DNA of 5,182 nucleotides from Clostridia bacterium (GTDB taxonomy: Bacteria > Bacillota > Clostridia > Oscillospirales > CAG-272): positions 1-5,182 of the forward strand of contig JAKSPR010000214.1 in NCBI GenBank assembly GCA_024404655.1. The letters run 5' to 3'. A program made the translations under genes and the position numbers. Within the stretch, counting starts at the first letter, position 1; each line of letters begins with the position of its first letter. Of the stretch, positions 1 through 5,182 are shown in pieces. A model generated the notes under the pieces. It ran no database searches. It was not told the DNA's origin and saw only the letters and a list, made by a program, of their open reading frames with translations.

Positions 1-613
1 TGTGAATAATGTCCACATAGGCCTCATCAAGACCTGATTCCCGATAGAACGCGTCGTCTGTATCCGGGTTCAGTTCTTTTTTTCCGGTCAGTGTGCAGAA
101 AATTGTGCAGGCAGCGAGATAGGAGCCGTAAATACTTGCATGTTCTCCATCCTGCCAGAACAGCGGAACGTTACCACCGCCATAGCGTACACGCTCCCAG
201 ACACGTCCGACAGGCGCGAGTAAGGTGCCGTATGTCTTCTGCGCCTCGGTATACGCGTTGATCATGTCCTGCTGTGCTTCGGGGTTTGCAAGGCTTGCCC
301 AGGTCATATAAAGGCAGACTTTGGTTTCTTTGCATGTGATCATGTTTTTGAGTGCTCCGACGCCCTTCAGAACCTCGTCACGCCCGATGAAGGGGTGAGC
401 AACGTCCTGCAGGATGACAGCATCATAAGAGCCGTATTTCAGGCAGAAACGCTCGGATGTCTGTCCTGCATGCCATGTAAGGCTCATGCCTCCGGCTGTC
501 AGCATGACGGCGTCGGCTTCCCCCGCGCCGCAGAGACGGTAAAGCTCTGTGACAATATGGGGCATATCGTTGAAGTATGTATGGCTGTTGCCGATAAATA
601 GCAGTTTTTCCAT
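1..613 (-). CDS. SGNH/GDSL-type hydrolase (DUF4886-like), C-terminus beyond window
   Basis: This gene is partial: 204 codons are visible and the frame is still open at the left edge. The protein begins MEKLLFIGNSHTYFND. This matches block I of SGNH hydrolases in the GNS form typical of DUF4886-like proteins, with Ser10 as the likely nucleophile. A Gly-Gly at 41-42 and the LQD segment at 68-70 sit where oxyanion-hole residues are expected. Near residue 155 the segment DGEHASIYGSYLAAC supplies the Asp155/His158 pair of block V. The family hydrolyses esters, often acetyl groups on sugars, but the substrate here cannot be read from sequence. No signal peptide or membrane segment is visible, so a cytoplasmic location is inferred. 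The ATG at 613 follows AAGAGG with a 9-base spacer. It lies 16 bases after the phosphatase stop, so it is very likely the last visible gene of the operon. The family call is solid; the substrate is unknown. Confidence 0.85.
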   Translation of the reverse strand, partial: MEKLLFIGNSHTYFNDMPHIVTELYRLCGAGEADAVMLTAGGMSLTWHAGQTSERFCLKYGSYDAVILQDVAHPFIGRDEVLKGVGALKNMITCKETKVCLYMTWASLANPEAQQDMINAYTEAQKTYGTLLAPVGRVWERVRYGGGNVPLFWQDGEHASIYGSYLAACTIFCTLTGKKELNPDTDDAFYRESGLDEAYVDIIH

Positions 614-622
614 GATGGTATT

Positions 623-628
623 CCTCTT
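623..628 (-). promoter_or_regulatory. Ribosome binding site of the SGNH hydrolase gene
   Basis: AAGAGG is read on the minus strand, 9 bases before the ATG at 613. It lies between that ATG and the phosphatase stop codon at 630-632, and it supports the chosen start. Confidence 0.6.
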
Positions 629-629
629 T

Positions 630-1331
630 TCAGTCAATATAGAATTCTTTGAAATCATCCAGTCGGATACAGCCAAGAGGCCCTCCGAATCCGGCACCGC
701 AGTCAATAGCGATGTGACGGTTTTTCTGATAAATCTTCCCCTGATACTGCGCATCAATCAGTGAAGTCGGTGTATGTCCTGTCACAAGATATCTGTCGGG
801 ATAATATACCCTGGAATAATCCGGTCGGCAGGTCAGAAGTTCTCCTGGATCGTATGATGAGAGGGGCTTGTCCGGGGAAAAATTCTCCATGCCGCCATGG
901 ACGAGGACAAAGCGGTTTCCGTCGACGGTCAGGCTTTCGTAGGGAGCAAAATCTGAAAGATAGTCAAGAATAGCTTCCCTGTCTTCCGTCTGCAGACGTC
1001 GGAAATCGCGGATTGTTTCCTCTCCGCCGTCCTGCTGCCAGAAAAAGAGAGATTCCAGCAATTCCGCGTCGACTTGTGTTGCATAGTTATCCTCGGTGAT
1101 CTCAACCTGCAGCTTCGATAATATTTTCAACGCCATGAAATCGTGATTGCCCATGATGGGAAAGACATTCGGCCGCATACTCATGTCAAAGAGTATTTTC
1201 ACAGGATCCGGACCACGGTCAACCACGTCTCCGAGGACAAACAGTTCATCTTCATCAGAAAACCGGATCAGTTCGAGCATTTTCCTGTATTTCGCATATT
1301 GACCGTGCAGGTCAGACATAACGTAAGTCAT
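630..1331 (-). CDS. PPP-family metallophosphatase (serine/threonine phosphatase-like)
   Basis: This 233-residue protein carries the full set of metallophosphoesterase motifs in order: DLHG (7-10), GDVVDRG (34-40), GNHD (61-64), HGG (145-147) and GHTP (185-188), followed by IDCGAGFGG (209-217). Asp7, His9, Asp35, Asn62, His145 and His186 are the expected ligands of a two-metal centre. The GDxxDRG and GHTP forms place it with PPP phosphatases (bacterial PrpA/PrpE, ApaH, lambda phosphatase) rather than generic calcineurin-like enzymes. Such enzymes act on phosphoproteins or on molecules such as diadenosine tetraphosphate, and the sequence does not decide between them. The fourth residue of the third motif is Asp where classical PPP members have Glu. 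No signal peptide is seen, so it is probably cytosolic. It starts 6 bases after the GH16 stop, with its Shine-Dalgarno inside the last GH16 codons. Its length is normal for a single-domain bacterial PPP enzyme. Confidence 0.93.
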   Translation of the reverse strand: MTYVMSDLHGQYAKYRKMLELIRFSDEDELFVLGDVVDRGPDPVKILFDMSMRPNVFPIMGNHDFMALKILSKLQVEITEDNYATQVDAELLESLFFWQQDGGEETIRDFRRLQTEDREAILDYLSDFAPYESLTVDGNRFVLVHGGMENFSPDKPLSSYDPGELLTCRPDYSRVYYPDRYLVTGHTPTSLIDAQYQGKIYQKNRHIAIDCGAGFGGPLGCIRLDDFKEFYID

Positions 1332-1337
1332 AAATTC

Positions 1338-2459
1338 TTATTCCCTTGCATAGACGCGGATAAAGTCCGCGTAAAGATCAATTTTCCCGTATCGGGAGAT
1401 ATCCACAGGCCAGCCATTTCCGCCGACCGCGAGGTTCAGCATAAAGAAGAACGGGTCCTTTTTGGAAATCGGCTGTGTCGGGTGACGGAAGATCGGTTCT
1501 CCGTCGCAGTAATAAACGGTTTCATCTTCCGTGATCAGCGTTCCATAGGTATGGAAACACATATCCCAGTTCAGGTGATTTCCGTTATTGGTCATATCAT
1601 AGAAACAATCGGGATCGGGATCTGTTGTTTCATGCTTTCCCTGATTCCAGCGGTGGGAGGTACAGTAGTACCCAACCTGATTCTGATGATCGAGATCTTC
1701 CAGACCGTATGCTTCAATCGTATCAAGCTCATCTACCGGCACATGAAGCCCGCGGTGAACGTGATTATTGATCAGCCAGAATGCCGGCCAGGAACCGATG
1801 GCATTGGGACCGATCATGCGGCATTCAAAATAACATGGGGCACACGCGCTGAACCCGGAACCGTCTTCCTTTACGCAGGAGATCAGTCCGGAACTTCCCT
1901 TTTCAAGATCGGCGCGGATACGGATGAAGGTGTCTTTATGAGAAAACGGGTTGACATCCGATTCAAAATCCGAAAACCGCATCTGACTGAAATCTCCGCC
2001 GCCGGGTTTATGGGAATAATAGCGGGACTTTGGATCATCACGTGAAATGGAAAGATCATCGGAATCAAAATCATCAAGGTAAACGAGCTTGAGCCCCAGT
2101 TTTCGGATATCTTCGGGAAGAGGGGTATGCTCTGCATGTTCTATATCCCGATTGCCTGACGTATTGTAGAGCTGCAGATGACAGACGTCACGTGTGGGGC
2201 CTTCTCCGCCGCAGATACGGATGGTAATAGGGCCATGGGGGTGGTTCTCTGCCGGGAAAACAAAGGAGGCAGTACCATCATGATCGGGGATAAGCTCCGC
2301 AGCCACAGTGTCACAGAGTGTGCCATTGATAAGGCTGACGCACAGGACTGTGAGCGGACCGATCGGCTCATCCGTTTTTATGGATATCAGGGTATCACCG
2401 TGGATATCTGCACAATATTTTGGGGAAAGCACGTGGATCGTGCCGCGTTTGCAGTTCAT
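1338..2459 (-). CDS. Glycoside hydrolase family 16 protein with N-terminal beta-sandwich-like domain
   Basis: From the chosen ATG the protein has 373 residues. Residues 1 to about 100 look beta-rich and Ig-like, ending near FPAENHPHGPITIRI and LQLYN. The catalytic domain starts near residue 120 (KLVYLDDFDSDDLS). It contains the GSWPAFWLI segment (222-230), the GH16 active-site motif ELDTIE (244-249; ExDxxE, the beta-bulge form of laminarinase-like members) and the terminal NLAVGG and ADFIRVY segments of this fold. By family rule Glu244 is the nucleophile, Asp246 assists and Glu249 is the acid/base. GH16 enzymes cleave beta-1,3 or beta-1,4 bonds in glucans and galactans by a retaining mechanism; the exact polymer is not evident. 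No signal peptide is visible, which is unusual for a GH16. Start choice: AAGGAG lies 7 bases before this ATG and 4 before an adjacent ATG at 2462. The frame also extends to a TTG at 2489 that has no ribosome site and overlaps the upstream stop, so it was not chosen. Confidence 0.9.
   Translation of the reverse strand: MNCKRGTIHVLSPKYCADIHGDTLISIKTDEPIGPLTVLCVSLINGTLCDTVAAELIPDHDGTASFVFPAENHPHGPITIRICGGEGPTRDVCHLQLYNTSGNRDIEHAEHTPLPEDIRKLGLKLVYLDDFDSDDLSISRDDPKSRYYSHKPGGGDFSQMRFSDFESDVNPFSHKDTFIRIRADLEKGSSGLISCVKEDGSGFSACAPCYFECRMIGPNAIGSWPAFWLINNHVHRGLHVPVDELDTIEAYGLEDLDHQNQVGYYCTSHRWNQGKHETTDPDPDCFYDMTNNGNHLNWDMCFHTYGTLITEDETVYYCDGEPIFRHPTQPISKKDPFFFMLNLAVGGNGWPVDISRYGKIDLYADFIRVYARE
1341..1347 (-). 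promoter_or_regulatory. Ribosome binding site of the phosphatase gene, within the GH16 3' end
   Basis: AAGGGAA on the minus strand is formed by the last sense codons of the GH16 gene (Arg-Glu, just before TAA). It sits about 9-11 bases before the phosphatase ATG at 1331. The match is only moderate and the spacing long. The arrangement suggests the two genes are translated from one message, possibly coupled. Confidence 0.5.
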
Positions 2460-2466
2460 CATAATT

Positions 2467-2472
2467 CTCCTT
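2467..2472 (-). promoter_or_regulatory. Strong ribosome binding site that sets the GH16 start
   Basis: AAGGAG is read on the minus strand in the gap after the peptidase stop (2486-2488). It gives spacers of 4 and 7 bases to the tandem ATG codons at 2462 and 2459. It therefore rules against the upstream TTG at 2489, because the site would lie inside that reading. Confidence 0.75.
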
Positions 2473-2485
2473 TTCGATCTTTGGA

Positions 2486-4702
2486 TCAATCGTAAGCGTC
2501 AAACCAGATTGTATCCCCGTCAATGGTAAAGCCGACGTAATCCGTCAGATAATAGTCACCGAAAATGTCATCAATGCAGAAAGCATAGAGATATTCCCCA
2601 TCAGGCAGGTCATCAAACCAGATTTCGGGATCACCGTCGAAATAGTATTCTTCACCGTAGTAATAATACTCATCATCGGATTCAATGGCATAAGCGTAAT
2701 AAAGCGGAAGGATTTCGTCCCCTTCCAGAAGCCATGTGATCTCGCGTCCGGCAGCTCCGCTTTCCTCCATACCGTCCCAGACACCGAGAATTTCCACCAT
2801 TCCCTCTTCATAGTCCCAAAGGAACCGGAGATTGGTTTCTTCCCCGTTCAGCATGATCGGTGAGGTAAAGATGTCATAACCGGGTTCTTCCGAAATCAGA
2901 TAGGCAGCCAGAAGCTGTCCGTCCGGCAGACAGAACCAGGAACCGTCGAAGTTGTCACAGCATATACCGGTTTCCCAGTCAAAATAGATATCACTGCTGA
3001 GACCAAGCTCTATGATATCTTCGCCGTCTTCTGAAATCAGAAATACGGAGGACTGCACACTCGCTGTGTTGTAAAGTCCCTCTTCGGATAAGACAAAACC
3101 GTAGGAACCATCTTCATCAAGATAAGGCTCTACATCAAAGGTGATCGCAGAACTTTCGCCGGTCTGATAGGCGTCATCCACATAATCCCAGTAATCGTAT
3201 CCCTCATCTTCAAAGAAGTAGTATCCGTTGTCTTCTGTATAACCGCTGTCACTCCAGTCTCCGATCACGCCGAAGTCGGTCGTTTCATATCCTGAAAGAT
3301 CACCGCCGTTTGCATAACCGTATGCGATTTTATCAACCAGATCCAGATAATAGGTACTGATGCAGATATCGCGGAAAATACTGAGTTCTTTTGATCCCTG
3401 TACCTGCAGAGGATAATAAACGGCAAGTCCTCCTGCCTGTTTATGTACCATTCCGTTGCGCACATAAATGACAGCGTCATTCAGCGCTTTGACTGCATCA
3501 TCAGCGTGATCGGAATAGTCAGCACCGGCCCTGATCAGTCCCGAGAGGTCGACCATGTTTGTGTACCCTTCTGTTCTGTTATTTCCGCCGAAATTGTCTG
3601 CATTCATGATCGCTCTTGTGATTGCCGAAAGGGCGGCAGGATCATTCATTTTTTCATGAAGATCATAGGCATAGTTATGGAAGTCTTTTAGGAGTGTATC
3701 AATGCGGGAAAGATCGGTCAACGCAATGGTAGAACTGTCCGCACTGCCGATATCCTCACAGGCAGCATAATAGCTGTCGCAGATCACTTTGCCAAGCTGC
3801 CCACCATCTGCGTTCGGTTTTTCGGCGAGATAATTGCCGATGGCAGTATAGTCCCAGCCGTAACCGGGCTCGATTTCCTCGGAGGCAACCATATATCTTG
3901 CGTGGGTCGCAAGGATTGCTGCCGTCTCCACTGTACTCATGAGGCATGCGTCAAAACCGATGAACTCAAACTGATCTGTCATCTCGTCAAAGATGCTGTA
4001 AAGGGCTGCATCGATATCACGCAGTGACAGGCTGTTGTCGGTAAATTCGTCGAAACAGACGCCGCCGATACTGCCGCTGCCGTGATTCCAGAGGATCAGT
4101 CCCATCTTGGCAGCGGGATATTCTCTGATACCCCATCGCAGAAAATCGACCAGCGTGTCGCTGCTGCCCATATCCGCTGCTGGCTGTTCATCGACGATCC
4201 AGAGAGAACCATCCTCCACAAGCAGCCGCATATTTTTATCCGGATCAATGTCATAATACCAGCTCTGTGTACCGCCTGTCTGGATGACAAAACGGACCTG
4301 TTCACTGTTTGTGGCCTGCAGCATTTCATCAAGATCAAAGGAAGCCATCTGATAATCTGTTTCAAGATCGGTTCCGCAGAGATAAACAAATATGGTCCAG
4401 GTTCCGTCCGGTCCCATGGGGGCATTCTTTTCCCGTGTTCTGCGGTTGATCTGCAAGACATCTGCGCCGTTAGCAGTCCCATTCCCTGTCGGCGTCAGCG
4501 GCGGGGCGGTCTGATCATGCTGACCGTTATCTGACGGTTTGACGGCTGACTGCGGCAGGCCGAGGCCCTGCCCGTTGTGTGTCTGATTCCATGCGGGTAC
4601 AGTTTCCTCGGTATCCCATACCTCGGACCATATATCATCGCAACTGCAGAAGATAAGACACATAAGTGCAAGCAGTAGGGCAGCCGCTCGTTTCAGTTTC
4701 AT
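2486..4702 (-). CDS. Clostripain-family (C11) cysteine peptidase, predicted lipoprotein
   Basis: From the ATG at 4702 the protein has 738 residues. It begins with a basic end (MKLKR), a hydrophobic run and FCSC, a plausible lipobox with Cys21 as the lipidated residue. This implies anchoring to the outer face of the membrane. A Gln/Pro/Thr/Asn/Gly-rich linker follows (about 25-95). The C11 peptidase core spans about 100-465. WTIFVYLCGTDLE opens the core, ILWNHGSGS carries catalytic His207 and FIGFDACLMS carries catalytic Cys253; SEEIEPGYGWDY is also typical of the family. Clostripain-type enzymes usually cut after Arg or Lys, and many mature by internal cleavage; neither property is tested by sequence here. 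After the core come an acidic aromatic stretch (about 483-513) and a beta-rich, very acidic tail with many Tyr and Trp residues to the end. This tail resembles no domain I can name. It is the first gene of the operon. Alternative starts are the ATG at 4708 (Shine-Dalgarno spacer 4, versus 10 here) and the GTG at 4711 (too close). Confidence 0.92.
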   Translation of the reverse strand: MKLKRAAALLLALMCLIFCSCDDIWSEVWDTEETVPAWNQTHNGQGLGLPQSAVKPSDNGQHDQTAPPLTPTGNGTANGADVLQINRRTREKNAPMGPDGTWTIFVYLCGTDLETDYQMASFDLDEMLQATNSEQVRFVIQTGGTQSWYYDIDPDKNMRLLVEDGSLWIVDEQPAADMGSSDTLVDFLRWGIREYPAAKMGLILWNHGSGSIGGVCFDEFTDNSLSLRDIDAALYSIFDEMTDQFEFIGFDACLMSTVETAAILATHARYMVASEEIEPGYGWDYTAIGNYLAEKPNADGGQLGKVICDSYYAACEDIGSADSSTIALTDLSRIDTLLKDFHNYAYDLHEKMNDPAALSAITRAIMNADNFGGNNRTEGYTNMVDLSGLIRAGADYSDHADDAVKALNDAVIYVRNGMVHKQAGGLAVYYPLQVQGSKELSIFRDICISTYYLDLVDKIAYGYANGGDLSGYETTDFGVIGDWSDSGYTEDNGYYFFEDEGYDYWDYVDDAYQTGESSAITFDVEPYLDEDGSYGFVLSEEGLYNTASVQSSVFLISEDGEDIIELGLSSDIYFDWETGICCDNFDGSWFCLPDGQLLAAYLISEEPGYDIFTSPIMLNGEETNLRFLWDYEEGMVEILGVWDGMEESGAAGREITWLLEGDEILPLYYAYAIESDDEYYYYGEEYYFDGDPEIWFDDLPDGEYLYAFCIDDIFGDYYLTDYVGFTIDGDTIWFDAYD

Positions 4703-4712
4703 GATCATCACG

Positions 4713-4719
4713 CTCCTTT
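4713..4719 (-). promoter_or_regulatory. Ribosome binding site of the C11 peptidase gene
   Basis: AAAGGAG on the minus strand is a near-ideal Shine-Dalgarno. It lies 4 bases before the ATG at 4708 and 10 before the ATG at 4702. Both spacings are off the optimum, so the exact start stays open by two codons. The signal peptide is intact with either start. Confidence 0.75.
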
Positions 4720-4726
4720 AATTGAC

Positions 4727-4755
4727 AGTATACCATAATTCCATGGAGAATGCAA
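4727..4755 (-). promoter_or_regulatory. Predicted sigma-70/SigA-type promoter of the four-gene operon
   Basis: On the minus strand the -10 box TATACT (4727-4732) matches TATAAT at five of six positions. It is preceded by TGG, giving an extended -10 (TGnTATACT). A -35-like TTGCAT (4750-4755), with only three consensus matches, lies 17 bases upstream. The predicted start of transcription is near 4719-4721. This leaves a leader of under about 20 bases that is almost entirely ribosome binding site. The extended -10 would compensate for the weak -35. No operator palindrome or riboswitch could be recognised, and the leader is too short to hold one. Confidence 0.6.
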
Positions 4756-4796
4756 CGGAAATATTGTTTTTTCAAAGATTATCTTCTTCACATAGC

Positions 4797-4836
4797 AAGA
4801 AAAATCCCTTAAATTCCGATGCGGAATTTAAGGGAT
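4797..4836 (-). terminator. Rho-independent terminator of the right-edge gene
   Basis: The arms 4804-4818 and 4822-4836 are perfectly complementary over 15 bases, with a 3-base loop (4819-4821). On the minus strand the stem is followed by TTTTTCTT (the first T's pair as the stem end). The hairpin begins 9 bases after the stop codon of the gene ending at 4846. On the plus strand no T tract follows, so it works in the minus direction only. It separates that gene from the operon to its left. Confidence 0.92.
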
Positions 4837-4845
4837 CATGGCAGC

Positions 4846-5182
4846 TTAATCGAGATATTCGCCGATGACTTTGCACAGGGTGATATCGCCGTCTTCTGCT
4901 TTTACGCACAGCGTGTTCTCTTGACCTGCAGCAAGCAGAACGGTCTCATATCCTTCACCGCCGATCAGATTGATGAGGGACAGATCTTTGCCGTTGACAA
5001 AGATGCGGATACGGGTATGAGCCTGTTCTTTACAGGTGAAACGCAGCTGAACACGGGCACCGTCTTTGCCGTCAATGTCGTCGATCTTCATGCCGTCAGC
5101 AGTCAGCGTATCTCCTGCCGTCTTTTCATCTAGGGGGACAGCGGGAAGTTCTGGTTCTGCGGTTTCCAGTGCAGGAATACCG
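4846..5182 (-). CDS. C-terminal part of an unidentified protein with a beta-rich, possibly carbohydrate-binding domain
   Basis: The frame is open from the right edge to a TAA at 4846-4848, giving 111 residues. No start with a convincing ribosome site is visible, and the ATG at 5091 lies inside a continuous frame, so this is read as the tail of a longer gene. Residues 1-30 are a Pro/Glu/Ala/Thr-rich linker (for example ALETAEPELPAVPLDEK). Residues from about 35 to the end alternate in a beta-strand pattern: VQLRFTC, TRIRIFVNG, YETVLLAAGQENTLCV, ITLCKVIGEY. The order 'strand, VNG, Gly-Gly-turn, L-x-x-G-x-N-x-L' recalls the C-terminal beta-sandwich modules of glycosidases (CBM6/CBM35-like), which would fit the GH16 nearby. 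This is resemblance only, because no catalytic residues are in view. The gene is separated from the operon by the terminator. Confidence 0.6.
   Translation of the reverse strand, partial: GIPALETAEPELPAVPLDEKTAGDTLTADGMKIDDIDGKDGARVQLRFTCKEQAHTRIRIFVNGKDLSLINLIGGEGYETVLLAAGQENTLCVKAEDGDITLCKVIGEYLD

Noticed and set aside
1143..2045. A 300-codon plus-strand open frame opposite the GH16 and phosphatase genes
   Set aside because: It has no ribosome binding site before its ATG, matches no family I know, and overlaps two genes with clear motifs on the other strand. It is a shadow of their codon use.
2463..2489. TTG start giving a GH16 protein about ten residues longer
   Set aside because: It overlaps the peptidase stop, has no ribosome site, and would bury the strong AAGGAG that serves the tandem ATG codons.
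4082..4534. A 150-codon plus-strand open frame opposite the peptidase gene
   Set aside because: It lies inside the conserved catalytic core of the C11 peptidase, has no Shine-Dalgarno site and shows no recognisable motif.
4722..4727. A perfect TTGACA on the plus strand, suggesting a rightward promoter
   Set aside because: No -10-like hexamer lies 16-18 bases downstream, and no plausible plus-strand gene follows.
4846..5091. An 81-residue complete small gene starting at the ATG at 5091
   Set aside because: The frame stays open without a stop to the window edge, and no Shine-Dalgarno precedes this ATG, so it is an internal Met of a longer gene.
4819..5133. A 104-codon plus-strand open frame starting in the terminator loop
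   Set aside because: Its start lies in the terminator hairpin, no ribosome site precedes it, and the opposite strand has a continuous frame ending just before a proper terminator.

Overview
The window holds a compact minus-strand gene cluster. It looks like the chromosome of a Gram-positive, gut- or rumen-type anaerobe of the Bacillota (Clostridia or Erysipelotrichia-like). The reasons are strong purine-rich Shine-Dalgarno sites (AAGGAG, AAAGGAG), a lipoprotein clostripain-family (C11) protease, a PPP-type phosphatase of a form common in those groups, and a base composition near 50% GC by eye. The species cannot be fixed from this window, and no mobile element, RNA gene or CRISPR array was seen.

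All transcription runs right to left. At the right edge (4846-5182) is the C-terminal end of a gene that begins outside the window. It has a Pro/Glu-rich linker followed by a small beta-rich, possibly carbohydrate-binding domain. It ends in a textbook intrinsic terminator (about 4797-4836) with a perfect 15-bp stem and a T tract on the minus strand. A short intergenic region then carries a likely extended -10 promoter (-35 at 4750-4755, -10 at 4727-4732). This promoter would start a four-gene operon with a very short leader.

The operon order is: (1) a large lipoprotein C11 (clostripain-type) cysteine peptidase with an unusual acidic, tyrosine-rich C-terminal half; (2) a family 16 glycoside hydrolase with an N-terminal beta-sandwich-like domain and no visible signal peptide; (3) a PPP-family metallophosphatase with all expected motifs; (4) an SGNH/GDSL-type hydrolase (DUF4886-like) that runs off the left edge. 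Gaps between the genes are 26, 6 and 16 bases. Each downstream gene has its own ribosome binding site, in or next to the end of the gene before it, and no internal terminator was seen.

How the genes work together is inference. An exported protease plus a beta-glucanase-like enzyme and an esterase-like SGNH enzyme suggest handling of glycan or glycoprotein material. The phosphatase could be regulatory or act on small phosphorylated metabolites. None of the individual families is new. The combination, the protease's C-terminal region and the missing export signals on the GH16 and SGNH proteins are the points most worth a second look.
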